Shown here: positions 53,654 through 63,423 of the stretch, one piece after another
How positions within the stretch are numbered: position 1 is the stretch's first letter
Layout of the letters: the number at the start of each line of letters is the position of its first letter
Source of the DNA: Corallococcus sp. EGB
GTDB taxonomy: Bacteria; Myxococcota; Myxococcia; Myxococcales; Myxococcaceae
Direction: 5' to 3'
DNA length: 64,000 bases
Assembly (NCBI RefSeq): GCF_019968905.1
Contig: NZ_CP079946.1
Location: 1,054,001-1,118,000, forward strand
Notes under the pieces: model-generated
Database searches by the model: none
Told to the model about the DNA's origin: nothing
Seen by the model: the letters and a program-made list of their open reading frames with translations, nothing else
Position numbers and translations under genes: made by a program

Positions 53654-55216
53654 ATGAGCACCTCCCTCTCGCGTCTCCGGCCGCGCCACGGTTCCCCCAC
53701 CGTGGCGCGTTTCCTCTCCCCCTCGCTCCTGCTGTTGTCCGCGGTGCTGTTCTCCGCGTGCGGCGAGGACGCACCGCCGGGCAGCGACCCGGCGAAGCCC
53801 GCGGCATTCACGGCCACGCAGGTCTCCACGGCGCAGTCCCTGGCCGCGGCGCCCGGCTTCGCGGACCAGTCCGGCGGCGGCATCTTCGCCACCGCGACCG
53901 GTGAGGCCGTGCGCCTGCGCCTGGACGGCACCAAGGCCGCGCTCGCCCCCCACCCGCAGAACAAGGCGCCGCTGGGCGCCGTTCGCGCCACCTTCCGCCT
54001 GGGGCCGCACAGCGCCCTGGTGGAGACGGACAGCGGCCTGTTCCTGGCGGACCAGGGCTGGCTCATCGAGCCGCTCTGGCAGGAGGTGCTGGGCACCGGC
54101 ATCATCGCCACCGCGCAGACGGCGGACGGCGCCGCGTGGATTGCCCACCCCAAGGGGCTGTTCCAGATCCAGGGCGGCGCGCTCGCGTCGCTGAAGCTGT
54201 CCGGTCAGCCGCTCACCGGCATCACCGCCATGACGGCCGCGCCCGCGGAGGACGGCCTCGCGGGCCTGTGGTTCGCTCGCGAGGGCCGGCTCAACGTGGT
54301 GGTGGCCTCCGCGCCGGGCGTCTACCAGGTGCGCGGCTCGGATGCGCCGTTCGGCAGCGGTGAGACGGTGCGGGCGCTCGCGGGGCTGAGCGCGGGCACG
54401 GGCACGGCGGGCGAGGTCTGGGTGCTCACCAGCACGCGCCTGCTGCAAAGGAACAAGAACGGCTGGACCCCCGTGTCGCTGCCGGCGCTGCCCGAGCAGC
54501 TCCTGGGCTCGGGGCGCTACCTCTGGGCCCGCGCGGGCGACCGGCTCTTCACCTACGACGCGGACGCGAAGGTGTGGGGCTCCGCGCAGGGGCTGCCCTC
54601 CGGCGCGGTGACGCTGCTGGCCGCGGACGAGAGCGGCTGCGCGTGGGTGCGCGTGGGCGACCAGGCCCTGGCCATCAGCCAGACCCCCGCCCCGCGCGTG
54701 ACGGGCATGCACCAGGGCATGGTGGTGGTGGAGGACGGGCTCGTGGTCCAGGCCCGCCTGCCGCCGGGCACCCCGCCCAAGAGCGTGGTCTTCCAGTTGG
54801 AGGGCCAGGAGATCACCGCGGCCGGGCCCGCGTTCAGCATGGGCGGCCTGGAGGCGGACGGCGAGACGCTCAAGGCGTTCTCCTTCTCCTCCCTGACGTC
54901 GGGCGGGCACGCGCTGAGCGTCGTGTCCCGCTTCGAGGACGGCACGGAGGCGCGCCGGCAGTTGCACTTCACCTACCAGCCGATCTCCACCGTCCCCAGC
55001 TGGGCGCGCGACATCCGGCCCATCCACGAGGCCCGCTGCGCCAAGTGCCACACCACCAGCCCCGGCCGGCCGCTGAACACCTATGAGTTGTGGAAGTCCA
55101 ACGCCCAGCTCATCAACGCGGCGGTGCGCGACCTGCGCATGCCCGCGGACGGGCCGTTGGACCAGCAGGGCATCGCCCTCATCCAGCGGTGGGTGTCCTC
55201 CGGCGCGCTGCCCTGA
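53654..55216 (+). CDS. Lipoprotein with beta-propeller-like body and C-terminal haem motif
   Basis: 520 residues from the ATG at 53654, with a lipobox (VLFSAC, Cys about residue 36). Residues ~60-350 contain repeated Trp/Gly-rich strands (for example QGWLIEPLWQEV, AAWIAHPKGLFQI, AGLWFAREGRL) suggestive of a beta-propeller. The C-terminal ~70 residues form a small cytochrome-c-like unit with CAKCH followed by GALP, in the style of planctomycete-type C-terminal haem domains. Seven bases separate it from the DUF1501 gene. A redox-linked envelope role is likely by inference. Confidence 0.72.
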   Translation: MSTSLSRLRPRHGSPTVARFLSPSLLLLSAVLFSACGEDAPPGSDPAKPAAFTATQVSTAQSLAAAPGFADQSGGGIFATATGEAVRLRLDGTKAALAPHPQNKAPLGAVRATFRLGPHSALVETDSGLFLADQGWLIEPLWQEVLGTGIIATAQTADGAAWIAHPKGLFQIQGGALASLKLSGQPLTGITAMTAAPAEDGLAGLWFAREGRLNVVVASAPGVYQVRGSDAPFGSGETVRALAGLSAGTGTAGEVWVLTSTRLLQRNKNGWTPVSLPALPEQLLGSGRYLWARAGDRLFTYDADAKVWGSAQGLPSGAVTLLAADESGCAWVRVGDQALAISQTPAPRVTGMHQGMVVVEDGLVVQARLPPGTPPKSVVFQLEGQEITAAGPAFSMGGLEADGETLKAFSFSSLTSGGHALSVVSRFEDGTEARRQLHFTYQPISTVPSWARDIRPIHEARCAKCHTTSPGRPLNTYELWKSNAQLINAAVRDLRMPADGPLDQQGIALIQRWVSSGALP

Positions 55217-55273
55217 CATCCCTTCTCCACGATGGCTTCCCCTTCCGTGCACGCGCCCTTCCGAGACAGCTCC

Positions 55274-58200
55274 ATGAAACGCCTTCTCCGCGCGGCCCCC
55301 CTCGCCGCGCTGTTGTCCCTGGCCTGTGACGGTGAGCTCAAGCCCGCCGAGCAGCTTCCCTACGTGGGCCCCTGCGAGGGCCTCGCCCCGCTGACGCTGT
55401 CGGCGGAGCCCACCACGGTGCGCGCCAGGGACGTGGCCACGCTCACGGCCCGCGGCGGCAGCGGCCACTACTCCTACCGCGTGGAGGCGGGCGGCTCCTC
55501 CGGCGACGTGCGCGGCAACCGCTTCGTCGCGGGCTCCACGCCCGCGGAGGACACGCTGACGGTGGTGGACGAGCAGTGCGGCGGCTCCACCAGCGTGCGG
55601 GTGAAGGTGATTGCCGGCTTCGGCGTGGCGCCCGCGCGCGCGATGCTCAGGCCGGGCACGTCCTTTCAAATCCGCATCGACGGACTGGTGGGCACGGCGA
55701 CCTTCGCGCTCACCACCAATGGCTCCGGCGCCACGCTCAGCGACACGGGCCTCTACACGGCGGGGCAGGTGGAGGCGCCGGACGTCATCACCGTGCGCGA
55801 CACGAAGTCCGGTGACACGGCGGTGCTCCAGTACACGGTGACCAAGGCCGCGAAGCTGGTGGGGGACCCGCAGTACCTGGGCGTGCCGTCGGGCTCCTCC
55901 GCGCCGCTGAGCGCGGCGGGCGGCTCGGATACCGTGACGTGGACGAAGAAGTCCGGCCCCGGCTCCGTGGTGAACGGCCGCATCGTGCTGGAGGCGGGCG
56001 CGACGGGCACGGTCGTGCTGGAGGCGAAGGACGCCTTCACGGGAGATACCGCCCCGGTGATGGTGCGCGTGCTGGACGAGCTGACGCGGCCCCTCCTGCC
56101 GCACGGCAAGCTGTCGGACGCGGCCACGCTGGTGACGGCGGACTTCGACGGCGACGGCATCCAGGACCTGGCGGTGGGCCAGCGCGAGAGCGAGCTGTCG
56201 CGCCCCACGGGCGGCGCGGTGTTCATCTACAAGGGCACCGCGTCCGGCCTGCCCACGAAGCCCACCTGGGTGCTGACGGGCGAGACGGAGGGCGCGCTCT
56301 TCGGCGACATGCTGGCCGCGGGCGACCTGGACGGCGATGGCATCGCGGACCTGGCGGTGTCCTCGCCGGCCGCGGACGTCACCATCGGTGACTCGGGCGC
56401 GGTGTACCTCTACACGTTCAAGGCGGGGCAGGGGCCCACGCTGCTCCGGGGCGCGCTCACCGGCCTGGGCCGCGGCGGGTTCGGCACGGGCATGGCCATC
56501 GCGGACGCGGATGGCGATGGCGACATGGACCTGTTCGTGGGCTCGCCCGGCGCGGACCTGTCCACCCTCCCCGGCATCAGCCGTCGCGGCGTCATCGACA
56601 TCTTCCTCCTCACCAAGGGACAGCCCGTCCCGGACCTGCCGGCGGTGCGCCTGGGCGGCCAGGACCTGAAGTTCACGGGCGAGTTCGACCTGAAGAGCAC
56701 CACGGAGCTGGGCCGGGCCCTCGTCGTGGCGGACCTCAACGACGACGGCCGTCCGGACCTGGCCGCGCTGAACCGGCTGACCCGCTTCAACGCGGACGGC
56801 ACCATCAACGGACAGCAGATGGCCGTGGCGGTGTACTTCGCGCGCGCCACGGCGCCGCGCTATCGCCCCGCGCCGGATGAGTACGTGCTGGTGTCCAACA
56901 GCGCCGTGGAGACGTTGGCCAACGAGGGCACCTTCCGCCTGGGCGCCATCCCCGGCGAGGGCAACCGGCCTCCGCTCCTCGTGGTGATGGCGGACAAGGC
57001 GGACGCGCCGGACCTGCGCACGTCGGGTGGCGTGGCGGCGGCGCAGGACGCGGGCGGCGCGTACCTGTTCGACCTGCGGGGCGCGACGTTGGTGGATGAG
57101 CCGGCGAAGGTGAAGCCCGCGACGGTGCCGCTGACGAGCGCGTTCGCGCGCTTCTACGGCGACGCGCGCGGCATCACCGCGGCGCGCAGCTGGGCGGTGA
57201 TGGACGTGGATGGTACGCCCGGGCCGGAGCTGCTGCTGGGCGCGCCGTACGCGTCGGTGACGGCGGGCACGGCCACGCTGGGCAACGCGGGCAAGGTGCT
57301 GGTGTATCCGCTCACCGGCCTGTCGAAGGACACGGTGATGAACAAGCCGCTCGCGGCGCTGGGCGGCGCGGCGAAGGCGGAGGTGCTGGGCGCGGGCCTC
57401 GCGACGTGGAACCTGCCGTCCGGCCCGGTGCTGGCGGGCTTCTCCGGGCGCGCGACCTCCGCGGCGGGCGCCTTCGTCGGGCGTGTGGATGTCTTCAACA
57501 GGGCCGGTGCCTCCATCGCGGAGTGGTCGCGCAGCGGCATGGACGTGACGGCGAAGGCCAGCGTGGAGCGCTTCGGCGAGGCCGTGGCGGTGACGCGCCT
57601 CAACGGCAAGGTGATGGCGCTGGTGGGCTCGCCGGGCTTCTCCGGCCCGGGCCCCAACAACGACGGCGCGGACATGACCGTGGGCCGCGCGTACACCTTC
57701 GACACCGCGGAGCCGGGCAAGGCCATCGTGTCCGGAGAGGGCGCCAGCTCCCCGTGGTACGGCGGCCGCAACGTGGGCGTGGACGTGGCGTTCACGGACT
57801 TCAACGGCGACGGCCGGCCGGACATGGTGGCCGGCGCCACGGCGCTCGTCATCCCCGCCACGAACTCCGCCGCCACGGAGCGGGACCCCTACGTGCAGAA
57901 CGCCTGCATGACGACGGCCACGCAGTCGCTGGGCGGACTGCTGGTGTCGCTGGGCCAGGCGGACGGCACCTTCAAGCCGGCCTACCGCGTGTTCGCGCCG
58001 TCCGTGGTCGCCACCTGCGACGACCCGGCGGCCACGAAGTGCAAGCGCACCACCATTGGCCGGGGGGTGGTGGGCGGCTTCGACTTCAACGGCGACGGCA
58101 AGCAGGACGTGGCCGTGCTGCGCGACCGCGGCATGGACGTCTTCCTGGGCCGCGCGCCCGAGGACACGTCGCTCGCGAAGATGACGCTGGCGTGCGACCC

Positions 58201-59008
58201 GGCCTGGTCCTGGCCCGCCATCCCCATCGTCTGGCCGCCCACGCAGTGGAACACCACCTCGCTGCCGACGACCTCCGCCATCGCTTCGGTGGGAGACCTC
58301 AACGGGGACGGCTGCGACGAGGTGGCGTGGCGCTACTCGGACAGCGCGCACTCGGGCATCGTGATCGCCTACGGCTTCGACACGGGCGGCACGAGGTGCG
58401 CTGGCCGTACGGTCGGCTCCACCGTGCGCATCGCCGCGGATGCGGAGGTGGGACGCTCGCTGATGAACCTGGGCGTGGCCACCACGCGCGCGGGGAAGTT
58501 CCTGGGGACCTCCGGGGCGGACTACCTCGCGGTCAGCGCCAACAACTACCTGGTGGACGGCGTGAGCCAGCAGGCGGTGCTGCTCATCCAGACCTCCAAG
58601 CTCACCCCTCCGGCCTCCGGTGAGACGGTGCTGGACCTGGTCAACCTGGCGCCGCTGAACCTCACCTACCGCGCCCGCGCGGTGAGCTTCGGCACGTCGC
58701 TGTCGGGCGGCAGGGACCTCACCGGCGACGGCGTGCCGGACCTGTGGGTGGGCGCGCCCAACGCGTCGGTGGCCTCGGACGGTGACGGCGCGGCGTTCCT
58801 CTTCGCCGGTGGCGCGAAGTCCACCGGTGCGCTGTCTCCCTTCCTGCTGGTGGTGGGCGACGGCGCCGAGCGCTCCTTCCTGGGCCAGTCCATCGCCGTC
58901 ACCCCCGGCTCCGGAGGCTCGCCGCCGTCGGTCATCATTGGCGCGCCGAGGAGCTACCGCACCGGCACGCAGAACGGCACGGCGTACGCGCTGCCCCTGC
59001 CGTTCTGA
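55274..59008 (+). CDS. Large FG-GAP repeat lipoprotein
   Basis: 1244 residues from the ATG at 55274, giving a lipobox (LLSLAC, Cys about residue 17). An immunoglobulin-like N-terminal region (about 25-260) is followed by many FG-GAP/integrin-alpha-like repeats with calcium loops: DFDGDGIQDLAVG, DLDGDGIADLAVSSP, DADGDGDMDLFVGSP, DLNDDGRPDLAA, DFNGDGRPDMVAG and others up to the C-terminus. These form seven-bladed propellers that bind ligands or protein partners. It is the last gene of the haem-protein operon; its start is 57 bp after the previous stop. Likely the surface-exposed binding or scaffold member. Confidence 0.87.
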   Translation: MKRLLRAAPLAALLSLACDGELKPAEQLPYVGPCEGLAPLTLSAEPTTVRARDVATLTARGGSGHYSYRVEAGGSSGDVRGNRFVAGSTPAEDTLTVVDEQCGGSTSVRVKVIAGFGVAPARAMLRPGTSFQIRIDGLVGTATFALTTNGSGATLSDTGLYTAGQVEAPDVITVRDTKSGDTAVLQYTVTKAAKLVGDPQYLGVPSGSSAPLSAAGGSDTVTWTKKSGPGSVVNGRIVLEAGATGTVVLEAKDAFTGDTAPVMVRVLDELTRPLLPHGKLSDAATLVTADFDGDGIQDLAVGQRESELSRPTGGAVFIYKGTASGLPTKPTWVLTGETEGALFGDMLAAGDLDGDGIADLAVSSPAADVTIGDSGAVYLYTFKAGQGPTLLRGALTGLGRGGFGTGMAIADADGDGDMDLFVGSPGADLSTLPGISRRGVIDIFLLTKGQPVPDLPAVRLGGQDLKFTGEFDLKSTTELGRALVVADLNDDGRPDLAALNRLTRFNADGTINGQQMAVAVYFARATAPRYRPAPDEYVLVSNSAVETLANEGTFRLGAIPGEGNRPPLLVVMADKADAPDLRTSGGVAAAQDAGGAYLFDLRGATLVDEPAKVKPATVPLTSAFARFYGDARGITAARSWAVMDVDGTPGPELLLGAPYASVTAGTATLGNAGKVLVYPLTGLSKDTVMNKPLAALGGAAKAEVLGAGLATWNLPSGPVLAGFSGRATSAAGAFVGRVDVFNRAGASIAEWSRSGMDVTAKASVERFGEAVAVTRLNGKVMALVGSPGFSGPGPNNDGADMTVGRAYTFDTAEPGKAIVSGEGASSPWYGGRNVGVDVAFTDFNGDGRPDMVAGATALVIPATNSAATERDPYVQNACMTTATQSLGGLLVSLGQADGTFKPAYRVFAPSVVATCDDPAATKCKRTTIGRGVVGGFDFNGDGKQDVAVLRDRGMDVFLGRAPEDTSLAKMTLACDPAWSWPAIPIVWPPTQWNTTSLPTTSAIASVGDLNGDGCDEVAWRYSDSAHSGIVIAYGFDTGGTRCAGRTVGSTVRIAADAEVGRSLMNLGVATTRAGKFLGTSGADYLAVSANNYLVDGVSQQAVLLIQTSKLTPPASGETVLDLVNLAPLNLTYRARAVSFGTSLSGGRDLTGDGVPDLWVGAPNASVASDGDGAAFLFAGGAKSTGALSPFLLVVGDGAERSFLGQSIAVTPGSGGSPPSVIIGAPRSYRTGTQNGTAYALPLPF

Positions 59009-59009
59009 G

Positions 59010-59963
59010 TCACGCCGCGGGAGGGGCCTCTGGAGGTGCCTTCACCTCCGGAGCCTCGTCGCGGTTGGCGAGCGCCGCCGCCGTGAGGATGAGCACGCCG
59101 CCCGTCATCAGGGACGGCGTGAGCGGCTCACCCAGGAAGGCCACGCCCAGCGTCACCGCCACCAGCGTGTCCAGCAGCGCCATGGCGCCCAGCGCCGCCA
59201 GCGAGATGCGCGGCAGCAGCCAGTACAGGCACTGGTAGGTGAGCACCGTCCCGCCCAGCGCCAGGTACAGCAACGCGCCCACCGCCTTCAGGGTCCAGTG
59301 CGCCGGCTGGTTCCACTCCAGCAACGCGGACGCGGACAGGAGCAGCACCGAGCTGCTCATCGACTGCACCAGCACGAGCAGGTGCGGCGGCACGTGCGTC
59401 ATGTGCCGGCGCACCAGCACGTTGGCCACCGCCACCACCGACGCCGCGAACAGCGTCATCGCGCAGCCCAGCACCACCTGCCCGGAGAAGCTGAGCGACA
59501 CCAGCTCCCGGTGCTGGAGCGCCACCACGCCCGCCAGGCCCAGCCCCGCGGCCAGGAGCTTGCGCGGGGTGAGGAGCTGCTCCGGAAAGACGATGCGGCC
59601 CACCAGCAGCAGCCACACGGGGAAGGTGGAGAAGAGGAGCGCGGACCAGCTGGATGGGATCCACTGCTGCGCCACGAAGAGCATCCCGAAGGGCACCGCC
59701 AACTGGAGCACGCCCAGCCCCGCGATGCGCCACCCGGTGCCACCCCCCAGCGCCGTCCCGCGCGAGCGCGCGAAGGGCAGCAACGCCAGCCCGGCCACCA
59801 GCATGCGCGTGCCCACGAAGCGCAGGGGCGGCAGGTCCTCCAGCCCCACCTTCACGGCGGCCCACGTGGAGCCCCAGAGGAGGAAGCAGGTGGCGTAGGC
59901 CAGGGACACCTTCCACCGCGGCGCGGACTTCACGGCCGGGGTCACGACGAGCACGGACGACAT
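59010..59963 (-). CDS. DMT-superfamily (EamA) transporter
   Basis: 317 residues with ten predicted membrane segments in two five-helix halves, beginning SLAYATCFLLWGSTWAAVKVG and with the second half around VQSMSSSVLLLSASALLEW. The FLWGSTWAAVKVGLEDLPP opening and the GEPLT element near the end are typical of EamA proteins, which export metabolites such as amino acids. Substrate cannot be inferred. It is 73 bp downstream of ligD on the same strand. Confidence 0.88.
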   Translation of the reverse strand: MSSVLVVTPAVKSAPRWKVSLAYATCFLLWGSTWAAVKVGLEDLPPLRFVGTRMLVAGLALLPFARSRGTALGGGTGWRIAGLGVLQLAVPFGMLFVAQQWIPSSWSALLFSTFPVWLLLVGRIVFPEQLLTPRKLLAAGLGLAGVVALQHRELVSLSFSGQVVLGCAMTLFAASVVAVANVLVRRHMTHVPPHLLVLVQSMSSSVLLLSASALLEWNQPAHWTLKAVGALLYLALGGTVLTYQCLYWLLPRISLAALGAMALLDTLVAVTLGVAFLGEPLTPSLMTGGVLILTAAALANRDEAPEVKAPPEAPPAA

Positions 59964-60036
59964 AACGGCGCGGGCACTAGCACGCGCCGCCCTTCTGGGA
60001 AACAGCCGTTCAGTGCGGGCCGTGTCAGCCGCCTGC

Positions 60037-62637
60037 TCACCCGTCTGGCAGCACCTGCTTGACCCGGCGCACGGGGGCGAACAGGTCCCCCACGGCGTCC
60101 AGGCGCTTCTTCAGAGTCTTCAGGCGGAAGCGGTACGGGTCCAGGCGGCCGTTCACCTCGCTCCACTCGAGCGGCGCGGAGAAGGGCGCGCCCTCCACGG
60201 CGCGCAGGGAATAGGGCGCCACCACCGTCTTGCCGCGCGCGTTCTGCCCCGCGTCGATGTAGAGCCGCCCGCCGCGCTCGCGGATGGAGCGCTCCGTGGT
60301 GGCGATGTCGCCCAGCTCCTCCGCCAGCTCGCGCGCCCGCGCGTCCGCGAAGGCCTGCGTGCGCGCGTACGTGTGGCCCGGAGCCAGCGGCACCAGCACG
60401 TGCAGGCCCCGCTTGCCGGACGTCTTCGGGAAGGCCTTGAGCCCCAGCTCGTCCAGGCGCGCGTGCAGCAGGGTGGCCACCTTCACCACGTCCTTCCAGC
60501 CGCCCTCACCGGGGTCCAGGTCGAACACCACGAAGTCCGGCTGCGCCAGCCGGGGCGCGTGGGACAGCCACATGTGCAGCGTGAGCGCGGACTGGTTGGC
60601 GAGCCACAGGAGCGCGGACGCGTTCTTCACGTTCACGTGGCGCAGCGTCTTGTCCTCGTGGCGCACGCGCAGCGTGGGCATCCACGACGGGATGCCGGAC
60701 AGCTCGTGCCGGAAGAAGCCAGGGGCCTGGATGCCCGCGGGCCACTGCTGGTGGGCCAGGGGGCGGTCCTCGAGCACGGGCACCAGCAGCGGCGCCACCT
60801 GCTCGTAGTACGCGAACACGTCCGCCTTCGTCAGCCCGGACTCCGGGAACAGGACGCGGTCGCCGTGCGTGAGCTCCACTGCCGGCGCGCGGGAGGACCT
60901 TCCACGCGTCGCCGTCTTCGCGGCGGGCGCCTTCCGGGCCGCGGTGCGCGCGGAGGCCTGCACCGGCGCGCGGCGTGAGCCCCGGCGCGCGGCGCCCTCG
61001 ATGGGGGCGGGGTGTTCGCGCACGACCTCCTGCGGGACCTTGTCGCTGCGCAGGCCCTGGAACACGGGGTGGCGCAGGCGGCCATCCTTCGTCCACTCGG
61101 TGAAGTTCACCTGGGCCACGTACTTCGGCTTCACCCAGACGGTGTCCGTGTTCGTGGGCGCGTCCACGGCGGCGGGCTCCTTCGTGCGAGTGGCATCCAG
61201 CAGCCAGCGCAGCTCGCGGCGGTCCTTCGACGTGTAGCCCGTGCCCACCTTGCCCACGTCGTGGAAGCCGTCCCTGCCGCGCACGCCCACGCGCAGCGCG
61301 CCAATCTCCGACTTCGCCTTCTCGTTCTTGATGGGCAGGTAGCCCAGGATGACGACCTCCTGGCCCGCGACCACCTTCAGCTTCAGCCAGTCCCCGGAGC
61401 GCGTGCCCGTGTACGGCGAGTCCTTGCGCTTCGCGATGAGCCCCTCCCATCCCTTGCGCCGCGCCTCCAGCAGGGCGCGCGACAGCGGCAGGTCCACCTT
61501 CTCGGAGAGCTGGAGGGGCAGCCGAGCCCCGGCCATCAACTGCTCCAAGCGCGCGCGGCGCTCCGTGTAGGGACGCTCGCGCAGGTCCTCGCCGTCCAGC
61601 CACAGCAGGTCGAAGGCGATGAAGCGCTGCTCCGCGCCCTCCTCCGTGTTCTGGAGGATCTGGAAGCGCGAGCGGCCCTTCGCGTCGAGCGCGACAATCT
61701 CCCCATCCACGACGACGTCCTTCACGGGCAGCTCGCGCAGCGCGGCGGAGAGCCGGGCGAAGCGGCCCGACAGGTCATTGCCCCGGCGGCTCTGGAAGGC
61801 GAGCTTCCCGTGCGTGATGGCGCACACCGCGCGGAAGCCGTCGTACTTCACCTCGTAGGCGTGCGTTTCGTCATGCACCTCGTCGGACACCGCCAGCCGC
61901 GCCAGCATGGGGGGCCACACGCGCTCCAGCAGCTTCTCCGGCGTGGCCGGTGGACGGGCCGCCTTCGCGGGCTTGCGCACGCTCTTGCGCAGGCGGGGCC
62001 CGGGGACCGTGCGCACGGGCGCCGCGGGCTTCTTGTTGCGCAGCACCCCGGGCTTGTGGGGCCCATGCGTCTCCACCTGCCCGCTCTTCACGGACTCGGG
62101 GCGCTCCACGGTGACGTCGTAGCTGGCCCGGGCGTACTCGTCCTTCGCCTTGAAGAAGAGCCACTGCGCCTTGCCGCCGCGCGGACGGGTGCGGATGAGG
62201 TGCCAGCGCCCCTGGAGCTTCGCGCCGTGCAGCACGACCTCCAGGTGCCCGCGCTTCAGCTGGGCTTCAGCGTCGCCGGGAGGCACGACCTCGAAGGTGC
62301 CGGACTCCCACAGCAGTGAATCCCCGCCGCCGTACTGCTCGTCCGGGATGTGGCCCTCGAAGTCCGCGTAGGAGCGTGGGTGGTCCTCCGTCTGGACCGC
62401 GAGCCGCTTCACGGAAGGGTCGTGGCTGGGACCCTTGGGGATGGCCCAGCTCACCAGGACGCCGCCTATCTCCAGCCGCAGGTCGTAGTGCAACCGCGTG
62501 GCGTCGTGCTTGTGGATGACGAAGAGGGGGGCCTCCGACCTTGGCGCCACCCTGTCTGGAGAGGGCTCCGGGGTGAGCTGGAAGTCGCGCTTCGTCCGGT
62601 AGCGGCGCAGCCGCCTCTGCGTGTCGGAGGTCTTCAC
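60037..62637 (-). CDS. ligD: DNA ligase D
   Basis: 866 residues from a GTG at 62637; an ATG-initiated longer frame to 62748 adds a non-conserved leader. Domain order is phosphoesterase (about 30-150, HKHDATRLHYDLRLE and the SHDPSVKR segment), ATP-dependent ligase (about 240-530, adenylated Lys in EVKYDGFRA), and primase-polymerase (about 590-866, HGDRVLFPESGLTKADV, DLDPGEGG). This is the complete non-homologous end-joining ligase that also processes 3' ends and fills in nucleotides. No Ku gene is in the window, although Ku and LigD are often adjacent. Confidence 0.92.
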   Translation of the reverse strand: MKTSDTQRRLRRYRTKRDFQLTPEPSPDRVAPRSEAPLFVIHKHDATRLHYDLRLEIGGVLVSWAIPKGPSHDPSVKRLAVQTEDHPRSYADFEGHIPDEQYGGGDSLLWESGTFEVVPPGDAEAQLKRGHLEVVLHGAKLQGRWHLIRTRPRGGKAQWLFFKAKDEYARASYDVTVERPESVKSGQVETHGPHKPGVLRNKKPAAPVRTVPGPRLRKSVRKPAKAARPPATPEKLLERVWPPMLARLAVSDEVHDETHAYEVKYDGFRAVCAITHGKLAFQSRRGNDLSGRFARLSAALRELPVKDVVVDGEIVALDAKGRSRFQILQNTEEGAEQRFIAFDLLWLDGEDLRERPYTERRARLEQLMAGARLPLQLSEKVDLPLSRALLEARRKGWEGLIAKRKDSPYTGTRSGDWLKLKVVAGQEVVILGYLPIKNEKAKSEIGALRVGVRGRDGFHDVGKVGTGYTSKDRRELRWLLDATRTKEPAAVDAPTNTDTVWVKPKYVAQVNFTEWTKDGRLRHPVFQGLRSDKVPQEVVREHPAPIEGAARRGSRRAPVQASARTAARKAPAAKTATRGRSSRAPAVELTHGDRVLFPESGLTKADVFAYYEQVAPLLVPVLEDRPLAHQQWPAGIQAPGFFRHELSGIPSWMPTLRVRHEDKTLRHVNVKNASALLWLANQSALTLHMWLSHAPRLAQPDFVVFDLDPGEGGWKDVVKVATLLHARLDELGLKAFPKTSGKRGLHVLVPLAPGHTYARTQAFADARARELAEELGDIATTERSIRERGGRLYIDAGQNARGKTVVAPYSLRAVEGAPFSAPLEWSEVNGRLDPYRFRLKTLKKRLDAVGDLFAPVRRVKQVLPDG

Positions 62638-62890
62638 CCTCCAACGCTCTGCACAGGAGGGCGGGCGCGCAATTCCTCCCATCGGTTGGTGGGCAGGCGG
62701 GAGAGCAGGCGCTCCGCGCGGACCCGGCACCGGATTTTCCGGCCACACGCCGCGACGGAGGCCCCGTCCGTCCGCCTGCCCCGGGTGCGGAGGAGGGATG
62801 GGTGCTGGGAAGGGCCGTTGGTTCCGGGGGGATGAATTCCCACATTGTTCGGGCCCAAGCAGTCATCACACCCGGTTGGAGGAGGCACCC

Positions 62891-63379
62891 ATGGCTGACA
62901 AATCCGAAGTGGCGCGCCTGCACAGCCTGGCGCAGCTCGATGCCGACGCCGTGGGCGCGTACGACGTGGCCATTGCCCGTATCGGCCCCGCGCTGGTGCG
63001 CGAGCGCCTCAACAGCTTCCGTGCGGACCACCTGCGTCACGTGCAGGACCTCAACGCGCTCATCCTGCACTTCGGGGCGGAGCCGGTGACGCTGCGCCCG
63101 GACCTGAAGGGCTCGGCGATGAAGGGCCTGACGGCGATGACGGGGCTGATGGGGACGGAGGCGACGCTGTGGGCCATGCTCGGCAACGAGGAGCTGTTCG
63201 ACCGGGCCTATGAGCTGGCGCTCCAGTTCGAGTGGTCTCCGGAGGTGAAGGCCCTCATCCGCCGGCACCGCGAGGACGAGCGGCGCCACGGGACCTGGAT
63301 CCGCGACGCGGTGCGCACCCGTCCCTGGGCGGAGCGCCGGATTCCCTCCTTCCTGGACACCGCCGAAATGGGCGCCTGA
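62891..63379 (+). CDS. Ferritin-like domain protein
   Basis: 162 residues from an ATG with GGAGGAGG just upstream. The sequence is a helical bundle with acidic and His residues spaced as in rubrerythrin/ferritin-like proteins: LAQLDADAVGAYDVAI, FRADHLRHVQDLN, MLGNEELFDRAYE and IRRHREDERRHGTWI. The two halves each contribute E/D and ExxH-type ligands (DxxxH, EDERRH). It may bind a di-iron site or act in stress response. Family subtype (DUF2383-like) is tentative. Confidence 0.78.
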   Translation: MADKSEVARLHSLAQLDADAVGAYDVAIARIGPALVRERLNSFRADHLRHVQDLNALILHFGAEPVTLRPDLKGSAMKGLTAMTGLMGTEATLWAMLGNEELFDRAYELALQFEWSPEVKALIRRHREDERRHGTWIRDAVRTRPWAERRIPSFLDTAEMGA

Positions 63380-63423
63380 AGCCGCTACCGCGCGTCGCGG
63401 GGAACTGGCATACGCTGCCGCGC

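Noticed and set aside
52220..58351. A 2043-codon minus-strand open frame
   Set aside because: It is antisense to the DUF1501, haem lipoprotein and FG-GAP genes and shows only shadow-type composition.
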